Below are positions 26,768 to 35,062 of a DNA stretch of 64,000 nucleotides, piece after piece (the first letter of the stretch is position 1; every line of letters begins with the position of its first letter). A program made the position numbers and the translations under genes. Origin of the DNA: Streptomyces noursei (GTDB taxonomy: Bacteria; Actinomycetota; Actinomycetes; Streptomycetales; Streptomycetaceae). Where the stretch lies: positions 5,766,001 through 5,830,000 of the forward strand of contig NZ_CP070326.1 of assembly GCF_016917755.1 (NCBI RefSeq), read 5' to 3'. Under the pieces are notes generated by a model. It was not told where the DNA came from. It was given only the letters and a program-made list of their open reading frames with translations, and searched no databases.

Positions 26768-27334
26768 ATGAGACTCTTCGCCGCCGTGCTGCCCCCGGCC
26801 CACTCGCTCGGTCAACTGGCCACGGAAGTGGGGCAGTTGAAGAAGCTGCCGGGCGCCGAACGGCTGCGCTGGACCGGGCACGACGGCTGGCACTTCACCC
26901 TCGCCTTCTACGGCGAGGTGCCCGAGGACGCCCTGCCCGAGCTGCACGAGCGGCTGGCCCGCGCCGCCCACCGGCACGCCCCCTACGAGCTGCGGATCGC
27001 CGGCGGCGGCCGGTTCGGCGACCGGGTGGTGTGGGCCGGGGCGGACGGCGACCGGCCCGCCATGCGGCACCTCGCGGACGCCGCCGAGGCCGCCGGCCGC
27101 CGGATCGGCCTGCGGATGGGCGAGCACCGCCCGTACACCCCGCACCTGACCCTCGCCCGGAACCGCACCGGCCGACTGGACCTCGTCCCGTACGCCACCG
27201 CCCTGTCCGAGTTCGCCGGCAGCCCCTGGACGGTCGAGGAGATCGCCCTGATGCGCAGCCACCCGCCGGCACCCGGGGTGCCGGGCGCCCAGCCGCACTA
27301 CGAACCGGTCGCGCGCTGGCCGCTGGGGCGCTGA
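26768..27334 (+). CDS. thpR: RNA 2',3'-cyclic phosphodiesterase (2'-5' RNA ligase family)
   Basis: 188 residues from ATG 26768. Both catalytic HxTx motifs of the 2H phosphoesterase superfamily are present: HFTLAF (from His42) and HLTLAR about 85 residues later. The N-terminal MRLFAAVLPP is the usual first strand. Acts in the cytoplasm on 2',3'-cyclic phosphate RNA ends; its physiological role in Streptomyces is unclear. Confidence 0.92.
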   Translation: MRLFAAVLPPAHSLGQLATEVGQLKKLPGAERLRWTGHDGWHFTLAFYGEVPEDALPELHERLARAAHRHAPYELRIAGGGRFGDRVVWAGADGDRPAMRHLADAAEAAGRRIGLRMGEHRPYTPHLTLARNRTGRLDLVPYATALSEFAGSPWTVEEIALMRSHPPAPGVPGAQPHYEPVARWPLGR

Positions 27335-27344
27335 GCCGGGCCCG

Positions 27345-27375
27345 GGCGCCGCACCCGCCGGGCCGGTGCGGCGCC
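27345..27375 (+). terminator. GC-rich terminator hairpin after thpR
   Basis: Perfect 11-bp stem GGCGCCGCACC / GGTGCGGCGCC with a 9-nt loop, starting 11 nt after the thpR stop. It has no U-tract, as is common in Streptomyces. Confidence 0.65.
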
Positions 27376-27402
27376 GGGTTCCGCCCCGGTTACGCTCAAA
27401 GG

Positions 27403-27489
27403 GTGGATCCCAAGACCCGTAACCGGATCATGTCCGGGCTGCTCGCCGTGCTGCTGATCGTCGTCGTCGTGGCGGCGGCCCTGCGCTGA
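27403..27489 (+). CDS. 28-residue single-helix membrane peptide
   Basis: GTG 27403 opens VDPKTRNRIMSGLLAVLLIV and continues hydrophobic to the stop: a basic six-residue start and one TM helix. The start has GCTCAAAGGG close by. I recall similar tiny ORFs at this place in other Streptomyces, but cannot confirm. Too short for any functional call. Confidence 0.55.
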   Translation: MDPKTRNRIMSGLLAVLLIVVVVAAALR

Positions 27490-27505
27490 CCCCGCCCGCC
27501 CGACC

Positions 27506-27545
27506 CACCCGGCTCACCCGGCTCACCAGGCCCACCCGGCTCACC
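27506..27545. repeat. Three copies of CACCCGGCTCACC
   Basis: CACCCGGCTCACC occurs at 27506-27518, 27515-27527 and 27533-27545, with CAGG after the last two. It fills the short gap between the 28-residue peptide and the end of the aldo/keto reductase gene and overlaps the latter's stop codon. Probably replication-slippage repeats. Confidence 0.7.
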
Positions 27546-28542
27546 AGGCGAACGCCTCCGGCGACGGCCCGGGTCCGGGGAAGACCTCGTCCAGGCCCGC
27601 CAGCAACTCCGCCGGCAGCTCCAGCTCCACCGCGCGCAGTGCGGAGGCGAGCTGGTCGGCGGTGCGCGGACCGACGATCGGGCCGGTCACCCCGGGCCGG
27701 GTGAGCAGCCACGCCAGCGCCACCTCGCCCGGCACCAGGCCGTGCTTGTCGACCAAGTCCTCGTAGGACTGGATCCGCGCCCGGATCGCCGAGTCGGCCA
27801 GCGCGTTCGCGGACCGGCCGGAGGCCGAGCGGGCCGCTCCGGTGCCCTCCCGCTCCTTGCGGAGCACGCCGCCCAGCAGCCCGCCGTGCAGCGGCGACCA
27901 GGGGATCACACCCAGCCCGTAGCCCCGGGCGGCCGGGATGACCTCCATCTCGGCCCGCCGCTCGGCGAGGTTGTACAGGCACTGCTCGCTGACCAGGCCG
28001 TACGAACCCCGGCGCGCGGCGGCCTCGTTGGCCTGTGCGAGGTGCCAGCCGGCGTGGTTGGAGGAGCCCGCGTAGAGGATCTTCCCCTGCTGGACGAGGA
28101 CGTCGATGGCCTGCCAGATCTCGTCCCAGGGCGTGTTCCGGTCGACGTGGTGGAACTGGTAGAGGTCGATGTGGTCGGTGCCCAGCCGCTTGAGGCTGGC
28201 GTCCACCGCCCGGCGGATGTTGAGCGCGGAGAGCTTGTCGTCGTTGGGCCAGACCCGCTCGCCGTCCGGCCCCATGTTGCCGTACACCTTGGTGGCCAGC
28301 ACGGTCTTCTCCCGCCGCCCGCCGCCGCGGGCGAACCACGAGCCGATGATCTCCTCCGTGCGGCCCTTCTCGGCGCCCCAGCCGTAGACGTTGGCGGTGT
28401 CGAAGAAGTTGATGCCCGCGTCCAGCGCGGCGTCCATGATGTGGTGGCTGTCGGTCTCGTCGGTCTGCGGCCCGAAGTTCATCGTCCCGAGGACGATGCG
28501 GCTGACCTTGAGTCCGGTGCGTCCCAGCTGCGTGTACTCCAT
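27541..28542 (-). CDS. Aldo/keto reductase
   Basis: 333 residues. TIM-barrel AKR with the catalytic tetrad visible: Asp and Tyr in INFFDTANVYGWG, Lys in VLATKVYG and His in YQFHHVD. The C-terminal GPIVGPRTADQLASAL is the NADPH-binding segment. Closest in layout to the AKR11/YajO-like proteins of bacteria. Substrate unknown. Downstream of the SGNH hydrolase on the same strand. Confidence 0.9.
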   Translation of the reverse strand: MEYTQLGRTGLKVSRIVLGTMNFGPQTDETDSHHIMDAALDAGINFFDTANVYGWGAEKGRTEEIIGSWFARGGGRREKTVLATKVYGNMGPDGERVWPNDDKLSALNIRRAVDASLKRLGTDHIDLYQFHHVDRNTPWDEIWQAIDVLVQQGKILYAGSSNHAGWHLAQANEAAARRGSYGLVSEQCLYNLAERRAEMEVIPAARGYGLGVIPWSPLHGGLLGGVLRKEREGTGAARSASGRSANALADSAIRARIQSYEDLVDKHGLVPGEVALAWLLTRPGVTGPIVGPRTADQLASALRAVELELPAELLAGLDEVFPGPGPSPEAFAW

Positions 28543-28584
28543 GGTCGTCCAGCCAAGCCGTTGGAGTCCGCTCGAAGCAAGGGT

Positions 28585-29265
28585 TCAGTGGAGGTACGGG
28601 CCGCCGATCTCCCACGCCTGGTGCATCGCGTCGGCGAACGCGCCGGCCAGCAGGTGCTCGCCCGGCGCCGATGGGTGGGTGCCGTCGTAGGTGGACCCGT
28701 CGATCCGCCAGTCCGCCGGCTCGGAGGCCAGCAGCAGCGGCGAGCCCGGTGTGGAGAGGTCGGCCACCGCTTTCGCCAGCAGCTCGTTGAAGCGCGTGCA
28801 CTGGGCGCCGAAGTCCGCGTCCACCAGCGCCCGTACGTTGGGTATGACCGGCATCAGCACCGCCCGGACGTGCGGTCGGGCGGCCCGCGCCCCGGCCACG
28901 AAGCGCCGCACGTTCTCCGCGGTCTGCTCCGGGTCGGTGTAGAAACCGAGGTCGATCAGCCCCAGCGAGACCAGCAGGGTGTCGGCCCGGTGCGCGCGGA
29001 CCGCGTCCTCGATCAGCGGCGCCATGTGCAGCCAGCCCTCGCCCCAGCCGGCGAGGTGACGCCGCGCCTTCGCGGGGAAGGCCGGGTCGGCGTAGGCGAC
29101 CGAGTCCGCGGCGTCGGTGGCGGGGTCGTACAGGGTGTCGCGCGGTCCGACGAGCTGGTACGGGCCGGGGTAGGTCGCGTTGAGGTGCTGCCACATCCGG
29201 TAGCGCCACGTGAAGTCGCCGGAGCTGCCGATCGTCATCGAGTCCCCGACGCACATGATCCTCAT
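28585..29265 (-). CDS. SGNH/GDSL-family hydrolase
   Basis: 226 residues from ATG 29265 (MRIMCVGDSMTIG). Block I GDSMT carries the nucleophile Ser; SLGLIDLGF takes the place of the usual GxND block; GTHPSAPGE is block V with the catalytic Asp/His. No signal peptide is visible, so it is cytoplasmic or leaderless. Probably an esterase or acylhydrolase. Its 5' flank is where the IS200/IS605 element lies. Confidence 0.85.
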   Translation of the reverse strand: MRIMCVGDSMTIGSSGDFTWRYRMWQHLNATYPGPYQLVGPRDTLYDPATDAADSVAYADPAFPAKARRHLAGWGEGWLHMAPLIEDAVRAHRADTLLVSLGLIDLGFYTDPEQTAENVRRFVAGARAARPHVRAVLMPVIPNVRALVDADFGAQCTRFNELLAKAVADLSTPGSPLLLASEPADWRIDGSTYDGTHPSAPGEHLLAGAFADAMHQAWEIGGPYLH

Positions 29266-29344
29266 CCGGCAATGATGGCCGAGAACGCTACCGCCGGGTA
29301 CGTGACGCTGGCCACGCCGCCCCGGCCGCATCGCTTGGGAATGC

Positions 29345-29773
29345 TCATACGGGGCGCTGCTGGTTCTCGATGTACTGGCGTACGGCGGTCAGCGGTGCCC
29401 CGCCGCACGAGCCGGCGAAGTACGAGCGGGACCAGAACCGGCCGTGCATGATGGCGCTGTCGACTTGCTCGGAGTGCTCGTTGCGCAGGCGCCTGGAGCT
29501 GACGCCCTTGAGGCTGTTGACCAGCTTGGACAGGGCGGTTTTCGGCGGGTAGTGCACCAGGAGATGCACGTGATCGGTTTCGCCGTTGAACTCTTTCAGC
29601 TCCGCCTCGAAGCCCGCGCACACGTCGCGCATGATCTCTTCGCAGCGTTCCAGCATCTGGGACGTGAATACACCGCGCCGGTACCTGGTGACAAACACCA
29701 AGTGTGCGTGAAGGTTGTAGACCACGTGTGCTGACCTTCTGACATCGGGTGCTGATTCCCATCGAGGTGACAT
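29345..29773 (-). CDS. tnpA: IS200/IS605 TnpA (HUH Y1 transposase)
   Basis: 142 residues. VVYNLHAHLVFVTRYRRGVF opens the fold; the metal-binding HUH motif is His68-Val-His70 in TDHVHLLVHY, and the catalytic tyrosine is Tyr134 in AVRQYIENQ. All expected residues are present, so it should be active in single-strand peel-and-paste transposition. Confidence 0.93.
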   Translation of the reverse strand: MSPRWESAPDVRRSAHVVYNLHAHLVFVTRYRRGVFTSQMLERCEEIMRDVCAGFEAELKEFNGETDHVHLLVHYPPKTALSKLVNSLKGVSSRRLRNEHSEQVDSAIMHGRFWSRSYFAGSCGGAPLTAVRQYIENQQRPV

Positions 29774-29828
29774 GCGCCAATGCTAGTGTGACCTCTGGGG
29801 CAATCAACAAGTGTGAGGGGGTGGGGAG

Positions 29829-31046
29829 TTGAAGCGTCAGCGTGGACATAAGGCGCTGCTGTCTCTCACCTCCGAGCAGGCGAGGAAGCTGGATGACCAG
29901 GGCCACGCCGCCCGAACCCTGTGGAATCTCCTTCATGACTGGTGGGTGATGGCGCCGAAATGCCGACGCTCCCTCGCGGCAGCGGATCGGGCGATCCGGC
30001 AGGCCCGCAAAGAAATCGCATGGCTCGGGGTCCTCCCGGCTCAGGCCGCGCAACAGGTGCTCAAGCAGTACCACCGGGCGTGGGTCAACTGTTGGGAAGG
30101 CCGCGCATCGGCCCCCAACTTCAAGTCCCGCATCCGTACCCGCATGGCCGTGGACGTTCCGCAAGGCCGGGATTTGCAGGTCAAGCGCTTGTCCCGGCAC
30201 TGGGGGCAGCTGTGCATTCCCAAGATCGGTCTTGTCCGCTTCCGCTGGACCAAGGCCCTCCCCGTCGGCAAGCGCGCCGACAAGCTCAATCGCATCACCG
30301 GTGCTCGCCTCGTGAAAGAGGCGCACGGCTGGCACATCGTCTTCCGCGTCCAAACAGAGGTGCCCGGATCGGAACCGCACACGGGAGCGCTCGTCGGCAT
30401 CGATCGGGGCGTCGTTGTTCCCCTTGCCTTGTCCGACGGCACCAACCGTGAACACGGCCCCTGGCTCACCCCGGGCGAAACCGATCGCCTGCGCCGTCTG
30501 GAGAAGGCCGCCGCCCGCAAGCGACGCCACTGCACGCCAGGCGAACGCAACAGCAGCCGCCTCACCCGCACCTATGACCAGATCGCCCGGCTCCGCGCAA
30601 CAGCCACGCGCCGCGCCCGCGACTGGCAGCACCAGACCACCACCGACCTCGCCGACACCTTCGCAGTGGTCGGGGTGGAAGACCTGGCCATCACCAACAT
30701 GATTAAGTCCGCCAGAGGAACCGCGGAAGCCCCTGGCAAGCACGTTCGTCAAAAGGCCACGCTGAACCGTGCGATAGCTGGGGAGGCATGGGGTCGGACC
30801 GTCGAGCTGCTGGCGTACAAGCTCGCCGACCGAGGCGGCCACCTGGTCAAAGTCCCGGCTCCAGGAACCTCCCTGCGCTGCTCGGCTTGCGGCTTCACCA
30901 CTCCCGGAAGCCGGGAGACCCAAGCGGGCTTCGTCTGTAAGGCCGCCAGCTGCGGATACGAAGACAACGCGGACACCAATGCCGCACGCAACATCAAACA
31001 CGCCGCCGGGCAGGCGGTGTCAGGACTGCTGAGCCCTCGCCGATAG
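29829..31046 (+). CDS. tnpB: IS200/IS605 TnpB RNA-guided nuclease
   Basis: 405 residues from TTG 29829. The RuvC catalytic residues are Asp192 (LVGIDRG), Glu284 (VVGVEDLAI) and Asp382 (ADTNAARNI). The C-terminal zinc ribbon has Cys351-Cys354 and Cys370-Cys375. TnpB proteins cleave DNA guided by an omega-RNA transcribed from the 3' end of the element, favouring retention of the donor copy. All motifs look intact. Confidence 0.93.
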   Translation: MKRQRGHKALLSLTSEQARKLDDQGHAARTLWNLLHDWWVMAPKCRRSLAAADRAIRQARKEIAWLGVLPAQAAQQVLKQYHRAWVNCWEGRASAPNFKSRIRTRMAVDVPQGRDLQVKRLSRHWGQLCIPKIGLVRFRWTKALPVGKRADKLNRITGARLVKEAHGWHIVFRVQTEVPGSEPHTGALVGIDRGVVVPLALSDGTNREHGPWLTPGETDRLRRLEKAAARKRRHCTPGERNSSRLTRTYDQIARLRATATRRARDWQHQTTTDLADTFAVVGVEDLAITNMIKSARGTAEAPGKHVRQKATLNRAIAGEAWGRTVELLAYKLADRGGHLVKVPAPGTSLRCSACGFTTPGSRETQAGFVCKAASCGYEDNADTNAARNIKHAAGQAVSGLLSPRR

Positions 31047-31100
31047 GCAGGCTGTGAAGCGTCAACCGCCCAGCCGACCGCACCACGGCTCGGATGGGAG

Positions 31101-31124
31101 TCCATCCCCGTTCACGGGGATGGA
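31101..31124 (+). other. Right-end hairpin of the IS, probable 3' part of the omega-RNA
   Basis: TCCATCCCCG-TTCA-CGGGGATGGA, a perfect 10-bp stem with a 4-nt loop, lies 55 nt after the tnpB stop. In characterised IS605-type elements the right-end structure both serves TnpA and forms the scaffold end of the omega-RNA, with the guide read from the adjoining flank. The exact RNA ends cannot be read from sequence. Confidence 0.55.
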
Positions 31125-31256
31125 GGATGTCAATGGACCCACAACGACAGCGACGATGGCCCGTGTGTCTATGTCGTTGCCCCCGTACCGGCCGCACGGG
31201 TCTGACTCGACAGTAAGAAACAGGGTGGCGCGGTGCTCTACGAAGGCCACCCCGGG

Positions 31257-31673
31257 CTACCCTGGCGGCTGCTCGTCCTCGATCAGCCGCAGCTCGTAGT
31301 GGAGCGTCGGCTCCCGCCGCAGCCGGTGCACGAGCGGCACCACCAGCCCGTGGATCAGCGGGTACTTGCGCGTCAACGACCGTTCCGCGCGCCGGTATTC
31401 ACGGGTGGCCGGGTCCAGCAGCCGGGCCCGGGCCCGGACGGTGGGACCGGTGGGCCTGCCGCGCCAGGTCGAGGCGCAGAACTCCACCTCGGGGAAGTTC
31501 CGCATCCGCCTGACCTTCCAGGCGCTGCCGAAGGTGCGGAAGTAGACGTGGTCGCCGTCCACCGCGAAGTTGACCGGGGTGTCGATGCCGGTGCCGTCCT
31601 TCTTGTACGTGGTCAGCAGGATCGTCCCCTGGTCTTCGAAGGGGGCGAGGCCGGGGCTGGGAGAGGTCCGCAT
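31257..31673 (-). CDS. PPOX-class F420- or flavin-dependent oxidoreductase
   Basis: 138 residues. Split-barrel fold: ILLTTYKKDGTGIDTPVNFA, VYFRTFGSAWKVRRMRNFPE and VEFCASTWRG are typical of the actinobacterial PPOX class that binds F420 or FMN. The start is uncertain: ATG 31673 lies 1 nt after GGAGG, and ATG 31691 is the next in-frame option. Convergent with the IS and downstream of serC, from which it is separated by a strong terminator. Confidence 0.82.
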   Translation of the reverse strand: MRTSPSPGLAPFEDQGTILLTTYKKDGTGIDTPVNFAVDGDHVYFRTFGSAWKVRRMRNFPEVEFCASTWRGRPTGPTVRARARLLDPATREYRRAERSLTRKYPLIHGLVVPLVHRLRREPTLHYELRLIEDEQPPG

Positions 31674-31800
31674 GCCTCCATGGAGACACATCCGGACCGT
31701 TTCGTCGCGTCGCGTTACGCCTCGGCGCGCTGCGTCCGGTGCGGCGGCCGGTGGCGATGCGCCCGTTCGGGGGTGCGGCGGGGCTCCGGGCCCCGGCATG

Positions 31801-31847
31801 CGGAAGGGCCCCGGTGGGGCGCTGTGCGCCGTGCCGGGGCCCTTCCG
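31801..31847 (-). terminator. Strong hairpin terminator after serC
   Basis: The 14-bp perfect stem CGGAAGGGCCCCGG / CCGGGGCCCTTCCG (31801-31814 and 31834-31847) lies 20 nt past the serC stop. It should end serC transcription before the PPOX gene. Confidence 0.8.
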
Positions 31848-31866
31848 CGTCGGTGCGGTGGTGCCG

Positions 31867-32985
31867 TCAGAGCCGGCCGACCACGTAGTCGATGCAGGCC
31901 GTCAGCGCCTCGACGTCCGCCGGGTCGATCGCCGGGAACATCGCGACCCGCAGCTGGTTGCGGCCGAGCTTGCGGTACGGCTCGGTGTCGACGATGCCGT
32001 TGGCGCGCAGCGCCTTGGCGATGGCCGCCGCGTCGATGTCGTCGCTGAAGTCGATCGTGCCGATGACCTGCGAGCGCTTGGCCGGGTCGGTGACGAACGG
32101 GGTGGCGTGCTTGGAGTCCTCGGCCCAGCCGTAGAGGGCGCGCGAGGAGGCGGCGGTGCGGCCGACCGCCCAGTCCAGGCCGCCCTGGCCGTTGATCCAC
32201 TCCAGCTGCTCGTTGAGCAGGAAGAGGGTGGCGAGGGACGGGGTGTTGTACGTCTGGTTCTTCAGGGAGTTGTCGATCGCCGTGGGGAGCGAGAAGAACT
32301 CCGGGACGTGGCGGCCGGACGCGTGGACGGCGCGGGCGCGCTCCAGGGCGGCCGGGGAGAAGACGCCGAGCCAGAGGCCGCCGTCGGAGGCGAAGGACTT
32401 CTGCGGCGCGAAGTAGTAGACGTCGGTCTCGGTGATGTCCACCGGGAGGCCGCCGGCGCCGGAGGTCGCGTCGACCAGCACCAGGGCGCCCTCGTCGGCG
32501 CCGGCCACCCGTCGGATCGGGGCGGCGACACCGGTCGAGGTCTCGTTGTGGGTGAAGGCGTAGACGTCCACGCCGGCCTCGGCGACCGGCTCCGGGTGGG
32601 TGCCCGGGTCGGCGGAGATGACGGTGGGCTCGGCCAGCCACGGCGCCAGCTTGGCGGCCTTGGCGAACTTCGAGGAGAACTCGCCGAACGAGAGGTGCTG
32701 CGACTTGTTCTCGATCAGGCCGTGCGTCGCGATGTCCCAGAAGGCGGTGGAGCCGCCGTTGCCGAGGATGACCTCGTAGCCCTCGGGGAGCTGGAAGAGG
32801 TCGCGCACGCCCTGCCGCACCTTGCCGACCAGGTTCTTGACCGGGGCCTGGCGGTGCGAGGTGCCGAGCAGGGAAGTACCGGTGGCGGCCAGCGCGTCGA
32901 GCGCCTCCGTACGCACCTTGGAGGGGCCCGCGCCGAAGCGTCCGTCGGCGGGCTTGAGGTCAGCGGGGATCTCGATATCAGCCAC
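31867..32985 (-). CDS. serC: Phosphoserine aminotransferase
   Basis: 372 residues. PLP fold-type I; the Schiff-base lysine is in YYFAPQKSFASDGG. N-terminal RFGAGPSKVRTEAL and LGTSHRQAPVKNLV are the conserved phosphate-binding regions, and LVDATSGAGGLPVDI holds the cofactor Asp. Converts 3-phosphohydroxypyruvate to phosphoserine. The sequence type is the actinobacterial SerC. Confidence 0.95.
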   Translation of the reverse strand: MADIEIPADLKPADGRFGAGPSKVRTEALDALAATGTSLLGTSHRQAPVKNLVGKVRQGVRDLFQLPEGYEVILGNGGSTAFWDIATHGLIENKSQHLSFGEFSSKFAKAAKLAPWLAEPTVISADPGTHPEPVAEAGVDVYAFTHNETSTGVAAPIRRVAGADEGALVLVDATSGAGGLPVDITETDVYYFAPQKSFASDGGLWLGVFSPAALERARAVHASGRHVPEFFSLPTAIDNSLKNQTYNTPSLATLFLLNEQLEWINGQGGLDWAVGRTAASSRALYGWAEDSKHATPFVTDPAKRSQVIGTIDFSDDIDAAAIAKALRANGIVDTEPYRKLGRNQLRVAMFPAIDPADVEALTACIDYVVGRL

Positions 32986-33149
32986 GGGGGCAGCCTAAAG
33001 GGTCGCGCGGGGACCCGGCGGGGCGTCCAGCCGGTGAGATGACGGACGGTCGGAGTGTGGACGCGCGGTGTGACCGGGACCGCGCCGGCGGTCACCGCCG
33101 GCTACGGGCGGTCCGCCGCGTAGAGGTCCGAGAGCGCCGCCCAGTCGCG

Positions 33150-33240
33150 CGGTTCTACCGCGGCCAACTCGCCTTCGGCGCTGAGCAGATCGATGACGCG
33201 CTGACCGGCTACCTGCGCTGGACCGAGACCGTCCCTCGGA
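33150..33240 (+). pseudogene. Fragment of FAD-linked oxidase (left side of insertion)
   Basis: The frame reading YRGQLAFGAEQIDDALTGYL then RWTETVP matches the middle of FAD-binding/BBE-domain oxidoreductases. Nothing further 5' resembles the FAD domain, since serC begins 160 nt away. The match stops at the edge of the TnpB-related element and resumes on its other side, so the gene was both interrupted and deleted from its 5' end. Confidence 0.6.
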
Positions 33241-33257
33241 CTGATCGTCTACCGTTT

Positions 33258-34940
33258 CTAAAGACTGAGCGGGAGTGAGTCCTGGTGCCAGGACTGCTGC
33301 TCAGCCGCGTGTCCCGAACGGTGTTGGGCACGCTGGTCGCCCGCGTTCGCTCCGCTACCGGGCGGCACGCATCTCGTGCGTGGTCCGGGAAGGCGGGGGC
33401 GGGTTTCCTCACGCCGTCGGGTCTCCGATCCGGCCTGGGCGGTCCGATGCCCGTATCCATCGCTCTGGTGGGTACGGGGCGGTGCCGTCCGTCGCCGGAT
33501 CGGGTGCCCGAGGGCGCGTCGTCCGATCGCCACGGCTGCCGCGTCGTGGCGAGAGGTCTTGCGGGTTGTGGTGGTGAGGGGCTGCTGCCAGTGCTGGGCA
33601 CCCCACCGGGAGGTGTAGGCCGGATCCACCGCGACGATGGCAACGCCCTGTTCGGCGGCCATCGTTGTCAGCCGGGCCTTCAGCCTGGCGGTGGGGAAGC
33701 GGGAGATCAGGCGGCGGAAGCGCTTGTTGCGGCCGTACTTTTCGCGGGTCTTGCCGTCGGTGAAGTCGAGGTCCTCGATGGCGATCGCAGCGGCCCCGCA
33801 GCGGCGGGTGTGGTGGAGCAGCCGGGTCAGAGCGTGGCGGATCTGAGCGTCCCGATGCGAGGTACTGCCGGACAGGTCGTAGAAGAAACGCCGCGGCTCG
33901 CCGACCGGGTTGCCATGCATGTCCAGGTGCCAGGCGGCGAGATGGTCGTCGTTCATGTCGACCGCCACCAGGCCCCGGGCCAGGGCCGCCTCCAGCGGCA
34001 GCGGCGGGACGGGAGTGCGTTGCCAAGAGGCGGTCACGTACCAGCGGCTGCGCACCGTGTCGAGGTGGATGCGATAGGCCACGGCCCGGTTGTTCGTGAT
34101 CCGGTCCGCCCACTCCTCGCCCCTGTGCCTGAACTGAGCAGTCGCTTGCAGGATGTACCGGCCGTGCGGCGCATTGGCCAGGTGAGCAAGGATAGCCGGG
34201 AGCTTGATCGCGACCTGTCCGGTTTCGGTGATGCGGATGGTCTCATTGCCCAAGCGCTTGCCAGACTCACCGTCCGCGGCCAGGAACATCCGCGCCGCAT
34301 GCCACCGCTCCCGCCACGCCCGCTCGTCCAGCCCGGCCTCGTAGAGGCGGTGGCGCAGCCGGGCGGGCTGTTTGCCGCCACGCACCACGTGCACCCGGCC
34401 TGCGGCCCAGTCCGCCTCCAGCCCCGCCAGCCGGTCCCGCAGGACGTGGAGGCGGCGGGACTTGGCATGCCACTCCGCCCGGGAGCCGTACCCGCGCGGC
34501 AATCGTTCACGCTTGTCCGCCCTGGCGCCCAGCGGGCGGGCCAGCCGGGCCTCGATCCGCGCGATCTGCCCGCGCAGCCATCCTTTTTCGGCCGCCTGGC
34601 AGCGCCGTGCAAGCGACCACTGGTCGTGTGTGGCCTTGGTGATGCTGCCTGCCCATCGTGCCGACGAGACCTCGGAAAGCTCCCGCTTCCGCCTCGCCCA
34701 CGAGGTGGCATCGTGCTCCAGCGCCTGCCTGCATCGCACCGCGAGATCATGAGCGGCCAGCGAGCCGAGGAACGCCCCGACCTTGCGCAGCACCGCCGCA
34801 TCCGTCTCCGATACCCGCAACCGGGCCCGGACCGCCAACCCTGACGGGCCGGGCACCACGAACGGATCCGTCAGCTCACGCAGCCCGCCCACCTCCACCG
34901 CCAACGTCGAGATCCCGTCACGGCATCCAACGAGCCCCAC
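33258..34940 (-). CDS. TnpB-related (OrfB-like) nuclease without zinc ribbon
   Basis: 560 residues from GTG 34940. The RuvC catalytic residues appear intact: Asp328 (LVAVDMNDDH), Glu389 (IAIEDLDF) and Asp466 (SRHDAAAVAIGRR). It is longer than typical TnpB, with about 300 residues before RuvC rich in Arg/Ala helices. The usual CxxC...CxxC zinc ribbon between the last two catalytic residues is absent (DPAYTSRWGAQHW instead). This matches proteins annotated as IS200/IS605 accessory TnpB-related. It is probably RNA-guided by analogy; unproven. The C-terminal 80 residues are low complexity. Confidence 0.82.
   Translation of the reverse strand: MGLVGCRDGISTLAVEVGGLRELTDPFVVPGPSGLAVRARLRVSETDAAVLRKVGAFLGSLAAHDLAVRCRQALEHDATSWARRKRELSEVSSARWAGSITKATHDQWSLARRCQAAEKGWLRGQIARIEARLARPLGARADKRERLPRGYGSRAEWHAKSRRLHVLRDRLAGLEADWAAGRVHVVRGGKQPARLRHRLYEAGLDERAWRERWHAARMFLAADGESGKRLGNETIRITETGQVAIKLPAILAHLANAPHGRYILQATAQFRHRGEEWADRITNNRAVAYRIHLDTVRSRWYVTASWQRTPVPPLPLEAALARGLVAVDMNDDHLAAWHLDMHGNPVGEPRRFFYDLSGSTSHRDAQIRHALTRLLHHTRRCGAAAIAIEDLDFTDGKTREKYGRNKRFRRLISRFPTARLKARLTTMAAEQGVAIVAVDPAYTSRWGAQHWQQPLTTTTRKTSRHDAAAVAIGRRALGHPIRRRTAPPRTHQSDGYGHRTAQAGSETRRREETRPRLPGPRTRCVPPGSGANAGDQRAQHRSGHAAEQQSWHQDSLPLSL
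33278..33295 (-). other. Hairpin at the 3' end of the TnpB-related gene
   Basis: AGTCCTGG-TG-CCAGGACT, an 8-bp stem, overlaps the last codons of the gene. By analogy to IS605-type elements it could be the right-end structure and part of a guide RNA. Confidence 0.45.
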
Positions 34941-35062
34941 CCGAAAGGGTCACCCATTCGGCACGCAAACTGTCATTCGCTTTTTCGGGAGGCATGTCAA
35001 CTCGGCTCGGCGCCGACAGGCGGTGCTCACTCGTTCCCGCCAGGCCGCGCTTGAACTCGGTC

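Larger units (their letters stand above)
29275..31140. mobile_element. IS200/IS605-family insertion sequence (tnpA and tnpB divergent)
   Basis: Contains an intact Y1 HUH transposase gene on the minus strand and an intact tnpB on the plus strand with 55 nt between the starts. The right end is marked by the perfect 10-bp hairpin at 31101-31124, the kind of subterminal structure TnpA binds. IS200/IS605 elements lack inverted terminal repeats and target duplications, so both outer boundaries are estimates. The element sits between the SGNH hydrolase start and a convergent oxidoreductase and seems to break no gene. Confidence 0.8.
33240..35062. mobile_element. Stand-alone TnpB-related element inserted in an FAD-linked oxidase gene
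   Basis: The two halves of an FAD-linked oxidase flank this 1.8-kb segment, which fixes its limits to within a few tens of bases. It contains one large tnpB-like gene and no transposase. A hairpin lies at its 3' end (33278-33295). Mobilisation would need a TnpA in trans, perhaps from the intact IS200/IS605 element about 2 kb away. Confidence 0.65.
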
